Assembly (NCBI RefSeq): GCF_018332475.1
Contig: NZ_BOQB01000043.1
Coordinates: 1-33,928 of the forward strand
Length of the DNA: 33,928 bases
Source of the DNA: Bacillus sanguinis
Lineage (GTDB): Bacteria; Bacillota; Bacilli; Bacillales; Bacillaceae_G
Direction of reading: 5' to 3'
The notes below the pieces were generated by a model. The model worked only from the letters and a program-made list of their open reading frames with translations, made no database searches and was not told where the DNA came from. Below are positions 21,627 to 30,573 of the stretch, piece after piece. The number at the start of each line of letters is the position of its first letter. The first letter of the stretch is position 1. The translations under genes and the position numbers were made by a program.

Positions 21627-22487
21627 TCACTTTTCATTACGGGAATTATTGTCACCCGTCCTATAATGATGGAGTAAACCATTAATTTCGCCGCCAAGTA
21701 AAATTACCCATCCGGTTAAGTAGAACCATAACATTAAAACAATGATACCACCGAGACCACCATATGTATTCGCGTAATTCGCAAACTTATCTACATAATA
21801 AGCAAATGAGTACGATACCACAATCCATCCGATAGTAGCAAACAAAGCCCCTGATACAACTTCTCTTCTCTTTAATTTTCGATCAGGTGCAAACGTATAT
21901 AAAAAGCTAAATAATGCAAACAAAACAAAGAAACTCGACACTAAACGCGTAATACTCCACGCATAAGAATAAGTATCTGATAAGCCAATTATTTCTGCCC
22001 CAATTACTTGTCCAAATACTGGGACAAGTAATGCAAACACAATCATAAAAATGATTGCTAATGTAAACAAAATAGATAAAGCTCTAGTTTTAATAAAAGA
22101 GCGAGTTTCTGTCACATCATAAGCACGGTTAAAAGCGTTCATAACCGCATTCACTCCATTTGAAGCAAACCATAGCATCGATAGTAAACCAAATGATAAT
22201 AAACCACCATTTTGCTCATTTACAACTTTATCTACGTTTACTTCAATTAAGTTCATTGCATCTTCCGGTACGTAGGGTTCTAATAAATCGAGCACACTTT
22301 CTGTTTGAAGGTCAATAAATCCAAGAAGCGTAATTAAGAAAACAAGCCCAGGGAAAATCGCAAGCAAGAAGAAATAAGCGAGCTGTGCTGCCAAGCCCGC
22401 TACATCGTCGCGCATCGTCCGGTCATACAAATCTTTACCAAACGAATAAGTACGATTTCTTCTCACCTTTTCTAAAATTTTTCTCAT
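21627..22487 (-). CDS. yfkH: YihY/BrkB-family membrane protein (YfkH)
   Basis: This 286-residue integral membrane protein has six predicted helices and belongs to the YihY (formerly 'ribonuclease BN'/BrkB) family. Visible marks are LAAQLAYFFLLAIFPGLVFLI near residue 35 and the conserved NGVNAVMNAFNRAYDVTETRSF segment. GGLGGIIVLMLWFYLTGWVILLGGEIN follows at the C-terminal end. The tail is hydrophilic and Asn-rich. The RNase BN name was a misassignment; the function is unknown, with envelope roles suggested. It starts 6 bp after yfkI, in the same order as B. subtilis yfkJ-yfkI-yfkH, so it is the last main gene of that operon. Confidence 0.88.
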   Translation of the reverse strand: MRKILEKVRRNRTYSFGKDLYDRTMRDDVAGLAAQLAYFFLLAIFPGLVFLITLLGFIDLQTESVLDLLEPYVPEDAMNLIEVNVDKVVNEQNGGLLSFGLLSMLWFASNGVNAVMNAFNRAYDVTETRSFIKTRALSILFTLAIIFMIVFALLVPVFGQVIGAEIIGLSDTYSYAWSITRLVSSFFVLFALFSFLYTFAPDRKLKRREVVSGALFATIGWIVVSYSFAYYVDKFANYANTYGGLGGIIVLMLWFYLTGWVILLGGEINGLLHHYRTGDNNSRNEK

Positions 22488-22493
22488 ATATGT

Positions 22494-23009
22494 TTAAACG
22501 CTTTTCTTCTCTTCTTTATCTTGCTTCAACTCAATGTACGCTTCAGTTTTTTTTTCCTCAACATTGGGATCTTTTATAAATAGTTCACGCGCTTCTTTCA
22601 TACCGCCATCTTCAGCAACTACTGGCTCTTCTTCTGCTTTCAGTTCATCTACTTTTGGGGATACAGCTTGAATTTCAATCGTTTCTGGCTTCTCTGCTTG
22701 CTCAACTTTTTTCTTACTAAAAATTTCTTTCGTTTCTTTTAACGTCTCTACAACAGACGGAGTTAATTTTTTAATTTCTGCTACTTTCGCTTTCACTACA
22801 TTTAAATCAGCAAGTTCGCGTCCTTTATCTGTAACAGTTTGCACTTTTTCTTTTATCTTTGCATTTTCACCAATTTCAATCATCTTTGTTTTTGCTTTTT
22901 CCGCAGTATTTTTTACTTTTTCACGGTTTTCCTTCTTTAACATAGATACAGCTACACCTGCAGCTACACCAATCGCAATGTTTCGAGCAATATTATTTTT
23001 CTTTGCCAT
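22494..23009 (-). CDS. YtxH-like protein (YfkI position)
   Basis: This is a 171-residue protein. Residues 8-24 form one short hydrophobic segment with small residues (NIAIGVAAGVAVSML), followed by a long Lys/Glu-rich amphipathic helix (25-105) and an acidic, disordered tail. This resembles YtxH-type general stress proteins. By position it corresponds to B. subtilis yfkI, between the phosphatase and YihY genes. There is no catalytic motif. It lies 53 bp after the phosphatase gene and 6 bp before yfkH, so it is co-transcribed. The long helix with a membrane anchor suggests a scaffolding or membrane-surface role, which is inference. Confidence 0.72.
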   Translation of the reverse strand: MAKKNNIARNIAIGVAAGVAVSMLKKENREKVKNTAEKAKTKMIEIGENAKIKEKVQTVTDKGRELADLNVVKAKVAEIKKLTPSVVETLKETKEIFSKKKVEQAEKPETIEIQAVSPKVDELKAEEEPVVAEDGGMKEARELFIKDPNVEEKKTEAYIELKQDKEEKKSV

Positions 23010-23062
23010 ATTCCTTCACCCTTTCATTTCTTATGTTAGAAAGTATTTCTTTCTAAGCTTCT

Positions 23063-23527
23063 TCATATTCCTTGTTCATTTCGAATGAAAGCTAATAGCT
23101 TTGCACACCCTTCTGTTACAAGGTCATATACTTCTTGGAAATTCCCTGTATAGTAAGGGTCGGGAACGTCTGTCCAGCCACCGTCTGGAACAAAATCGGA
23201 CAGTCTACCAATATAGCCTCCAGTTTTACCTAAACTTTTTAAATCTGCTATATTCTTGTTGTCCATGGCAATAATATAATCAAACTTTGTTAAGTCTTCT
23301 TTTTCTACTTGCCTTGCTTTAATTCCTTCAAAAGTGACTGCATTTTCTTTTAAAATTTTTTGTGTTCCTTTATGTGGCGGATGGCCAACATGCCAATCTC
23401 CAGTTCCTGCAGAATCAATGACAATTTTCTCTTCGAGTCCCTCTTTTACGACAAGATCTCGAAAAATCGCTTCTGCCATTGGAGAACGGCAAATGTTCCC
23501 AAGACAAACAAACAATACTTGAACCAT
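23063..23527 (-). CDS. yfkJ: Low-molecular-weight protein-tyrosine phosphatase (YfkJ)
   Basis: This cytosolic phosphatase removes phosphate from tyrosine (and possibly arginine) residues. The P-loop CLGNICRSP (Cx5R, Cys at residue 8) is at the N-terminus and the general-acid Asp is in VPDPYYTGNFQEVYDLV (about residue 122-125), the two defining features. Its 154 residues match the family. The residue two places after the catalytic Cys region is Asn-Ile (GNICRS), which fits tyrosine-type enzymes such as YfkJ rather than the arginine phosphatase YwlE, where Thr is usual. It is first in the yfkJ-I-H operon, divergent from yfkK. B. subtilis YfkJ has been linked to stress resistance. Confidence 0.92.
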   Translation of the reverse strand: MVQVLFVCLGNICRSPMAEAIFRDLVVKEGLEEKIVIDSAGTGDWHVGHPPHKGTQKILKENAVTFEGIKARQVEKEDLTKFDYIIAMDNKNIADLKSLGKTGGYIGRLSDFVPDGGWTDVPDPYYTGNFQEVYDLVTEGCAKLLAFIRNEQGI

Positions 23528-23701
23528 ATTTTTGTTTCTTCCCTTCTTGGTGCATTTCTTAATATATACTTATAGTATAAACAACCAATTAGTGAATATA
23601 AAGGAAATCCCTACTAATTTAATAGGATTGAAAAGATTCATTAACGAAAATGATAAAAAATGTTAAGATAGCCTTATGTTATTTTAAAGGGGGACACTTC
23701 G

Positions 23702-23926
23702 GTGGATTTATCCGTAAAGTCAGAAGAAAACGTTGAATATATGGTCGAAGCTATTAAAGAAAAATTACGTATGGTTAATGCTGGAGCGATGAGAGCTACT
23801 AGCTTTAATGAAGAAATGTACGAAGACTTACGTGACATTTACGAGCATGTTATGAAACGTGAAACATTCAGCATTAGTGAAATGCAAGCTATTACAGAAG
23901 AATTAGGTACATTAATTAAAAAGTAA
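23702..23926 (+). CDS. yfkK: DUF1128 protein YfkK
   Basis: This is a 74-residue, mostly helical soluble protein of the DUF1128 family. The start is GTG, with AAAGGGGGAC about 8 bp upstream. It is acidic, without cysteines or membrane segments. It lies divergent from yfkJ, as in B. subtilis. Function unknown. Its own terminator makes it a single-gene unit. Confidence 0.88.
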   Translation: MDLSVKSEENVEYMVEAIKEKLRMVNAGAMRATSFNEEMYEDLRDIYEHVMKRETFSISEMQAITEELGTLIKK

Positions 23927-23927
23927 A

Positions 23928-23956
23928 AAAGCCTCCTTATGAGGCTCTTTTTTATT
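23928..23956 (+). terminator. Terminator of yfkK
   Basis: The stem AAAGCCTC/GAGGCTCTTT (AGCCTC/GAGGCT core) has a 5-base loop and a T-run TTTTTT. Confidence 0.85.
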
Positions 23957-24115
23957 TCCAACAAATTCATGACAACTCTTCTCTTTCTCTCAACCAACTG
24001 TAAAATATTATACAATAGAAGTAGAACCTCACCTTAGATTTTTTCTCCATACATACTACTCACAAATAATAGCAACACTACCATTGCTAACTGTTTTTAC
24101 TGGAGGTGCTTACTT

Positions 24116-26782
24116 ATGAGCAATTGGTACAGTAAGACGAAAGATCAAACATTAATCGACTTAGAAACAAATGAACAACACGGTTTAACAGATGAAATTG
24201 TAAGTGAACGTTTAAAGCAATACGGCTCCAATGAATTAGCTACAAAACAAAAACGCACTTTATGGCAGCGTATTTTCGCCCAAATTAATGACGTCCTCGT
24301 ATATGTCCTTATTATTGCTGCCCTTATTTCTGCCTTTGTAGGTGAATGGGCTGATGCAAGTATTATCGCGCTCGTTGTAGTTTTAAACGCGGTTATTGGC
24401 GTCGTCCAAGAATCAAAAGCAGAACAAGCTTTAGAAGCATTGAAAAAGATGGCGACACCTAAAGCTATCGTCAAGCGAAATGGAGAACTAAAAGAAATTC
24501 CATCTGAGCACGTCGTTCCCGGTGATATCGTTATGCTCGACGCTGGACGATATATCCCATGTGATTTACGGCTTATCGAAACTGCAAATTTAAAAGTTGA
24601 AGAATCTGCTCTAACTGGTGAATCTGTCCCTGTTGATAAAGACGCAATCTACCATCCTTCCATGCAAAGTGATGAACAAGTACCACTAGGCGATCAAAAG
24701 AATATGGCCTTTATGTCTACTCTTGTTACATACGGACGAGGCGTCGGTGTTGCTGTTGAAACTGGAATGAACTCACAAATTGGTAAGATTGCTACTCTTT
24801 TACATGAAGCAGACGATGATATGACACCACTTCAAAAAAGCTTAGCACAAGTCGGAAAGTATTTAGGCTTTGTCGCTGTTACTATTTGTATCGTTATGTT
24901 TCTCATCGGTTTTTTACAAGGCCGAGATACGTTAGAAATGTTTATGACTGCTATTAGTTTAGCCGTTGCAGCTATTCCAGAAGGGTTGCCAGCTATCGTT
25001 TCCATCGTTCTTGCAATTGGTGTGCAGCGCATGATTAAACAAAACGTCATCATTCGGAAACTACCAGCTGTTGAAGCTCTCGGTTCTGTCACAATTATTT
25101 GTTCAGATAAAACAGGTACGTTAACACAAAATAAAATGACCGTTACTCACTTTTATAGTGATAACACATACGATCAATTAGAAAATTTAAATGTAAATAA
25201 TGATACGCAACGTCTATTGTTAGAAAATATGGTGCTATGTAACGATGCGTCTTACAATAACGAATCACAAACCGGAGACCCGACTGAAATTGCTCTTCTC
25301 ATTGCCGGAAGCACTTTTAACATGCAAAAAGATCATTTAGAAAAGATACATGAGCGTGTTAACGAGATGCCTTTCGATTCAGATCGTAAAATGATGTCAA
25401 CCGTGCATACATACGATGAAAGCTACTATAGCATGACGAAAGGTGCTATCGATAAACTCTTACCTAGATGTACCCACATATTAAAAAACGGTAAAATAGA
25501 GGGGCTAACAGAGCCTGATAAAAATCAAATATTAGAAGCTGCGGGGGTAATGTCTCGAGAAGCTTTAAGGGTACTTTCATTCGCATTTAAACAATACAAT
25601 TCAAACACTGTGGATATAAATCACCTTGAAGAAAACCTCATCTTTATTGGTCTTGTCGGTATGATTGATCCACCGCGAACTGAAGTAAAAGATTCCATTA
25701 CAGAATGTAAAAAAGCAGGTATTCGCACAGTTATGATTACTGGTGACCATAAAGATACCGCTTTTGCAATCGCCAAAGAACTTGGCATTGCTGAAGAAAT
25801 ATCTGAAATTATGATTGGAACTGAATTAGATAACATTTCAGATACAGAGCTAGCAGGCAAAATTGATCACTTACATGTATTCGCGAGGGTTTCTCCAGAA
25901 CATAAAGTAAAGATCGTAAAAGCATTACGCGCAAAAGGAAATATCGTTTCTATGACTGGCGATGGTGTCAATGATGCACCATCTTTAAAACAAGCTGACG
26001 TCGGCGTAGCGATGGGCATTACAGGAACAGATGTTGCAAAAGGAGCAGCAGATGTCGTGTTAACAGATGATAATTTCTCATCTATCGTGAAAGCTGTTGA
26101 GGAAGGTAGAAATATTTATCGTAACATAAAAAAATCAATTCTCTTCCTACTCTCTTGTAACTTTGGAGAAATTATCGCTTTATTTTTAGCCATTTTACTC
26201 GGATGGGCAACACCTCTACGACCTATTCACATTTTGTGGGTGAATTTAATTACAGATACACTGCCTGCATTATCACTTGGGGTTGATCCTGAAGATCCCG
26301 GTGTGATGAAGGAAAAGCCACGACATGCGAAAGAAAGTTTATTTAGTGGCAGCGTTCCGTTTCTTATTTTCAATGGGGCTGTCATTGGACTGTTAACGCT
26401 AATAGCCTTTATCGCCGGAGCAAAATTCTATACCGGAGATACAAATTTATTCCCTCTTTTCCCAGAGCGAATTGATGAGGATGCTCTATTACACGCTCAA
26501 ACGATGGCATTTGTCGTTCTTAGTTTTTCTCAGCTCGTTCATTCATTTAACTTGCGTTCAAGAACGAAATCCATTTTTTCAATTGGGATATTTACAAATA
26601 AATATTTAGTCTTCTCCCTTCTTATCGGTGTTCTTATGCAAGTTTGTATCATCTCCATCCCACCTCTTGCAAATATATTCGGTGTGCATGCATTAACGAT
26701 GCGAGATTGGGGATTTGTTCTCTTATTAAGTATCATTCCACTTGTTGTGAATGAGATCATTAAATTAGTGAAGAGAAACTAA
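24116..26782 (+). CDS. SERCA-type Ca2+-transporting P-type ATPase
   Basis: This 888-residue P2A ATPase exports Ca2+ using ATP. Ten membrane helices are predicted. The phosphorylated Asp331 is in CSDKTGTLTQNKMTV, PEGL is at 288-291 in helix M4, and TGES lies in the actuator domain. TGDGVNDAPSLKQADVG is the hinge. The Ca2+ ligands of SERCA are matched: NFGE in M5 (NxxE) and NLITD in M6 (N-x-x-T-D). So both calcium sites are probably formed. Length and motifs match B. subtilis YloB, a Ca2+ ATPase linked to sporulation. TGGAGGTGC precedes the ATG. It is a single gene with a strong terminator. Confidence 0.92.
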   Translation: MSNWYSKTKDQTLIDLETNEQHGLTDEIVSERLKQYGSNELATKQKRTLWQRIFAQINDVLVYVLIIAALISAFVGEWADASIIALVVVLNAVIGVVQESKAEQALEALKKMATPKAIVKRNGELKEIPSEHVVPGDIVMLDAGRYIPCDLRLIETANLKVEESALTGESVPVDKDAIYHPSMQSDEQVPLGDQKNMAFMSTLVTYGRGVGVAVETGMNSQIGKIATLLHEADDDMTPLQKSLAQVGKYLGFVAVTICIVMFLIGFLQGRDTLEMFMTAISLAVAAIPEGLPAIVSIVLAIGVQRMIKQNVIIRKLPAVEALGSVTIICSDKTGTLTQNKMTVTHFYSDNTYDQLENLNVNNDTQRLLLENMVLCNDASYNNESQTGDPTEIALLIAGSTFNMQKDHLEKIHERVNEMPFDSDRKMMSTVHTYDESYYSMTKGAIDKLLPRCTHILKNGKIEGLTEPDKNQILEAAGVMSREALRVLSFAFKQYNSNTVDINHLEENLIFIGLVGMIDPPRTEVKDSITECKKAGIRTVMITGDHKDTAFAIAKELGIAEEISEIMIGTELDNISDTELAGKIDHLHVFARVSPEHKVKIVKALRAKGNIVSMTGDGVNDAPSLKQADVGVAMGITGTDVAKGAADVVLTDDNFSSIVKAVEEGRNIYRNIKKSILFLLSCNFGEIIALFLAILLGWATPLRPIHILWVNLITDTLPALSLGVDPEDPGVMKEKPRHAKESLFSGSVPFLIFNGAVIGLLTLIAFIAGAKFYTGDTNLFPLFPERIDEDALLHAQTMAFVVLSFSQLVHSFNLRSRTKSIFSIGIFTNKYLVFSLLIGVLMQVCIISIPPLANIFGVHALTMRDWGFVLLLSIIPLVVNEIIKLVKRN

Positions 26783-26815
26783 AAGGCAATGAGGATTATT
26801 CCTCATTGCCTTTTC
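26781..26815 (+). terminator. Terminator of the Ca2+ ATPase
   Basis: The perfect stem AAAGGCAATGAGGA/TCCTCATTGCCTTT has a 4-base loop and is followed by TTC. Confidence 0.88.
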
Positions 26816-26816
26816 A

Positions 26817-26868
26817 TTTATTTCACTATTTGCTTGAGATGTCCCCACTGATTAAAGTTTCACTTTAT
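26817..26868 (-). repeat. 52-bp repeat flanked by TTTAT, ending in the telA stop codon
   Basis: TTTAT lies at both ends (26817-26821 and 26864-26868). On the minus strand it starts ATAAAGTGAAACTTTAATCA, identical to the bcr1 left end, and ends AATAGTGAAATAAA like the 12178 copy. The stop codon of telA is inside the TTTAT duplicate. Confidence 0.65.
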
Positions 26869-27947
26869 CCTTGTAATTCTTTTTTAATGTTCTCTGTTAA
26901 TGTAGCCATACGTTTGCGGCCTTCTTCACGCTCACGTTTATTTTGTTCCTCAATTTGTTGTGTTTCTTGCATACCTCTTGAAATAATGTTCCAAGTTTCC
27001 TCAAGTGTTTCCATCTTAATACTAGAAGAACCTGATAATCTCGCCACTTCCACACTTTGCGTTGCTATATTTTGTGCATTTTTCTTAAGTAATTCATTTG
27101 TACGGCGATCCAGTTCAGCCATAGAATCTGCAACTAGCTTTTGACGCTTCGCATTTACCGCTTGAATGATGCCATTTTTAAAGATAGGAATCGTTGTAAT
27201 AAATGCTGTATTGATTTTACCAATTAATTTATTATTACCACGTTGAACCATACGAATTTGTGGTGCTGTAAGTAACGCAACCATACGTGCTTTTTCTAAA
27301 TCATCAATACGCTGTTCTAAAATTTCAACAGAGTTTTTCAGTGACTCTAATTCAATGCCTGCTAATTGGTCATTGTTACGTACACGCTCTTCATACATTG
27401 GAACTAACTCTGTATTTAAACGCTCTAATAACATTTCCCCTGCTACCACATACTTTTCTAAGTCTAAGTAATATTTTAAGTTTTGCTCATATAAGCCGTC
27501 TAACGTACCAATTGATTTTTTCATTTCATCTTGATACTTTGTAATTTCTACATATACTTTATCCATTTCACGACCCATTGTTTGGTACTTACTAAAAATC
27601 TGTTCAATCATTTTATCAGCTTTTTTGAACATACGTGAGAAGAAACCGCTTTTCTCTTCCGCAAAGTCTTTACTATCAAATCTATCCATAATTTTACCAA
27701 GCTGTTTTAATAATTCTCCAGAGTCTTCTATTTTCGATAAAGACATTGTATGTAAAATTTGATCAGCAAAACGTGAAATTTCCATAGACGGTTCTTTTCC
27801 AAGCTCGATTAATTCTAACTGATCTTTAATATCTACTGCATTATAAATACGTTGTACTTCTGCATCTTGTCTAAGTTGTAAACGAACATCCTGTGCCGTT
27901 TGCTCATTTAATTCTGTTTTCGAATCTAGCATGACTGGGTTATTCAT
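26865..27947 (-). CDS. yceH: TelA-family toxic anion resistance protein (YceH)
   Basis: This is a 360-residue cytosolic, strongly alpha-helical protein of the TelA/KlaA family, named for tellurite resistance. A long charged coiled-coil region covers about 60-230, and a conserved QIRMVQRGNNKLIGKINTAFITTIPIFKNGIIQAV block lies at about 230-265. The last gene of the yce operon, 18 bp after yceG, as in B. subtilis yceG-yceH. No enzyme motif is visible; the family's molecular role is unknown, though it co-occurs with TerC/TerD stress systems. GGGAGA precedes the ATG. The natural 3' end may have been altered by the repeat at 26817-26868, whose flank now supplies the TAA. Confidence 0.9.
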   Translation of the reverse strand: MNNPVMLDSKTELNEQTAQDVRLQLRQDAEVQRIYNAVDIKDQLELIELGKEPSMEISRFADQILHTMSLSKIEDSGELLKQLGKIMDRFDSKDFAEEKSGFFSRMFKKADKMIEQIFSKYQTMGREMDKVYVEITKYQDEMKKSIGTLDGLYEQNLKYYLDLEKYVVAGEMLLERLNTELVPMYEERVRNNDQLAGIELESLKNSVEILEQRIDDLEKARMVALLTAPQIRMVQRGNNKLIGKINTAFITTIPIFKNGIIQAVNAKRQKLVADSMAELDRRTNELLKKNAQNIATQSVEVARLSGSSSIKMETLEETWNIISRGMQETQQIEEQNKREREEGRKRMATLTENIKKELQG

Positions 27948-27965
27948 ATGGTATTCTCCCTTTCC

Positions 27966-29597
27966 TTATAAAAATGGACGAAATAGTCCTTTTATTGTTT
28001 GTGATAAATTTTTATAGGCTGATGAACCATGAAACTCAAGATCGAAATTAACTTCTTCAAGCCAATGGGAATCAAATGCTCCTGCTTCAATATACGGTTC
28101 AATATCATTTCTCCCCGTTGGATTAAAGTGGAATACATCTACTCCAATTTGATTTAAAAATAATAATAAAACAGCATCCGAACGGCTTAATTCTCCGCTC
28201 TTCTCATTATTAAATATAACAATTTTCGGTACTTCTTGCGAATAATCAAATTTCTCAAGTTGCTCTAAAATTTTCGGCGGTATTTGAGAAAGCTGTGCGA
28301 AAACATACAGCGCTACATCTTGTTTCGTCTCTTTCGCAATGGGTTTACACATTTCACTTTCGCACGCATGAATAATCGCCTCTGCAATACCATGTTGCAA
28401 CCCTTCTGGCAAACGCTTATGTGGCCACCAATGACTGTTCATAATTAAATCAGGGTGTAATTTGCCCCCGCGGTCTAACGCATCTCGGTAATGATATTGG
28501 AAATTTGCTTTTTGTTCTTTCGTAATCGGGAATGTGTTTATTAATAAACTGTTATCAAACGATGTAACAGCCTTTAATCGCTGAAAATATTCTTTATCAT
28601 TCTTTGAAACACCTGATATTTTCGCAAATAAAGAAGGGATATAAATGTGTTTATTTTCAACAAAAAATGTCGGACGTACAAACGCCTTTTCTTTCGTAAT
28701 TAAAAAGAGTTCATCATATGTTGTTTTTAGTGTACGAGCTACAGGTGTATAGGAACGAAATTGCCACGGCTTGTACAACAGTGAATTATCGTGGTGAAGT
28801 ACTTGTTCAATTTCTTTTGAAGCTTGATATGCTACTGTTGCCACACGCTCGCGGCGGCGATCTGGAAATGGCTCAAGAGAAATGCGACCTGGGTGAGACA
28901 CAACAAAACTTCTTCCTTCCTCATCAACATTCTCAAATCCATCTTTTCCTTCTGGGTGATAATAAAGTACATCGCAGCCGAGCATAATAAGAAAGTATAA
29001 GAAATATATACGGCTTTCCTGTGCATCACCGTACCAAACGATACGCGGCATTTGTTTCTTATAATTAATCGTAGAGAACCACTTCGCTACGTAATTTTCA
29101 CTTAACTTAATCATATCGATTAAGAAACGACGGAATCCTTCTGTTTTTAATGATTGGTTATGTTGTTTTTCATACAATTTCAATACAGAAATAAACGTCG
29201 TATGTATAAAATGCTGTAAGTCAGGATTGTCTACTTTTGGTAAGAGTTGTTTTCCAGATAAATGGGCTACAAGCCGATTTACTGTAAGTCCATTCGGTGC
29301 TTCTTGATGTAATGTAAAAACCTCTTGAATATGGCGCAGTTTTTCGGGATCAATGACCTTATTTAAATTTTGTTCATGCAAAACCTCAATCCCTTTTACT
29401 TCACTATAATCAAATAGCTCATTGAAATATTCATCTACATCATTAGGAACACCGAGAATACGAGTTGCTATATAACTAAACTTCATCTCATTCTCTGTCA
29501 GTTCATATTGTGGGCGTTTTTCTAAAAGCGCTTCAAATTGCTTTAAATCTGATTCGTCTTTTAATGCATATGGTTGAAGTGTAAAACGTGAAAACAC
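27966..29597 (-). CDS. yceG: YceG-family protein of the Ter stress module
   Basis: This is a 543-residue cytosolic protein of the YceG family, described as a component of a putative biosynthetic module associated with TerC/TerD/TelA. It has an internal duplication: RIVWYGDAQESR..FLIMLGCDVLYYHPEGKD (about 195-235) resembles KIVIFNNEKSGELSR..LNQIGVDVFHFNPTGRND (about 455-500). This suggests two related alpha/beta domains. The start is GTG, with GAGGTGAA upstream. It lies 109 bp after the TerC gene, with a hairpin between, and 18 bp before telA. Enzyme activity is unknown. The size agrees with B. subtilis YceG. Confidence 0.87.
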   Translation of the reverse strand: MFSRFTLQPYALKDESDLKQFEALLEKRPQYELTENEMKFSYIATRILGVPNDVDEYFNELFDYSEVKGIEVLHEQNLNKVIDPEKLRHIQEVFTLHQEAPNGLTVNRLVAHLSGKQLLPKVDNPDLQHFIHTTFISVLKLYEKQHNQSLKTEGFRRFLIDMIKLSENYVAKWFSTINYKKQMPRIVWYGDAQESRIYFLYFLIMLGCDVLYYHPEGKDGFENVDEEGRSFVVSHPGRISLEPFPDRRRERVATVAYQASKEIEQVLHHDNSLLYKPWQFRSYTPVARTLKTTYDELFLITKEKAFVRPTFFVENKHIYIPSLFAKISGVSKNDKEYFQRLKAVTSFDNSLLINTFPITKEQKANFQYHYRDALDRGGKLHPDLIMNSHWWPHKRLPEGLQHGIAEAIIHACESEMCKPIAKETKQDVALYVFAQLSQIPPKILEQLEKFDYSQEVPKIVIFNNEKSGELSRSDAVLLLFLNQIGVDVFHFNPTGRNDIEPYIEAGAFDSHWLEEVNFDLEFHGSSAYKNLSQTIKGLFRPFL

Positions 29598-29671
29598 AAC
29601 AGTTCACCTCCAAAAACATTTACTTTTTTATAAAGTCTCTCTTCTATTATAAACTATTTTTGATTATAAAA

Positions 29672-29704
29672 AATGGGCGCTCGCATAACGAGCAAACCCA
29701 TTTC
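29672..29704 (-). terminator. Hairpin between yceF and yceG
   Basis: The stem AAATGGG..GCTCG/CGAGC..CCCATTT is followed on the minus strand by a T-run (TTTTTTATAATC). It would stop part of the transcripts before yceG. Confidence 0.75.
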
Positions 29705-29706
29705 AA

Positions 29707-30498
29707 TTATTTATGATTATTTTTAGTAGCTGCAACTTCTTCTTTAGCTTGTCCAGAATTCTTCATGTAGTGAAGTATAAACGTTGCTCCAAATGCTACA
29801 ACTAAAATAATAAAGAATAGCGTATGGCTTACTTCAATATGAACAACAGACAGTAACATTTTTGCTGCAATAATTAAGATTAAAATATATGCTGTCGTTT
29901 CAAGTTCTGGAATACGCTCTAACAATTTTAAGAATACACCAGCAATACCGCGCATCATTAAAATACCGAGCATTCCACCTAATAATAGAATCCAAACTTG
30001 ATTTGATACACCAAATGCAGCAAGTACGCTATCTACAGAGAACGCGATATCCATTAATTCAACCATCGCAACTGTTCCCCAGAAGACACCAAACATTCTG
30101 AAGAGAATACTGTTTTGGTTCATACCATGAGCTTCCTCTTCTTCTGCATTACCTTTTCTTTTATCAATGAAGTATTTAACTGAAAGCCAAGCTAAGTAAA
30201 GTGCACCTAACACTTTTACCCACGCTAATTTAATTAAGAACATTCCAATTCCAATCGCAATAAAACGGAATACATAAGCTCCAATAAGTCCATAGAATAA
30301 TGCTTTTTTACGCTTTTCTTCCGGAAGGTGCTTTACCATTACCGCTAATACAAGTGCGTTATCAGCAGATAACAACCCTTCAAGTACAACAAGTGTACCT
30401 ATTAATCCCCAAGATACTGGATCTTGCAATACTTTAATCCACATGTCCAAGTCGAAAAACTGAGCATACGTATCAAGGATTCCTTGCAAAATACTCAT
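29707..30498 (-). CDS. yceF: TerC-family membrane protein (YceF/MeeF)
   Basis: This is a 263-residue integral membrane protein with about seven to eight helices. Both TerC acidic motifs are present: EGLLSADNALVLAVMV (about 40-56) and MDIAFSVDSVLAAFG (about 148-163), whose Asp residues are thought to bind metal. B. subtilis YceF (MeeF) is a TerC protein proposed to export Mn2+ to metalate secreted enzymes, and is the closest match by synteny. It is fourth in the yce operon, with hairpins on both sides. The C-terminal tail is Lys-rich and cytoplasmic. No Mn2+ riboswitch (yybP-ykoY) is seen upstream; that class controls the paralog YkoY. Confidence 0.9.
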   Translation of the reverse strand: MSILQGILDTYAQFFDLDMWIKVLQDPVSWGLIGTLVVLEGLLSADNALVLAVMVKHLPEEKRKKALFYGLIGAYVFRFIAIGIGMFLIKLAWVKVLGALYLAWLSVKYFIDKRKGNAEEEEAHGMNQNSILFRMFGVFWGTVAMVELMDIAFSVDSVLAAFGVSNQVWILLLGGMLGILMMRGIAGVFLKLLERIPELETTAYILILIIAAKMLLSVVHIEVSHTLFFIILVVAFGATFILHYMKNSGQAKEEVAATKNNHK

Positions 30499-30542
30499 CT
30501 TACCTTTATCCCCTATTCTTTGCTAGATTTATAGAAAGGTCA

Positions 30543-30573
30543 AAAAAAGGAAACGAATATCGTTTCCTTTCTA
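30543..30573 (-). terminator. Hairpin between yceE and yceF
   Basis: The stem AAAGGAAACGA/TCGTTTCCTTT has a 3-base loop and ends in a T-run of seven on the minus strand. It overlaps the last bases of yceE. Confidence 0.8.

Noticed and set aside
24145-25860. Several antisense frames in the Ca2+ ATPase gene
   Set aside because: They are shadows of a conserved gene and have no ribosome sites.
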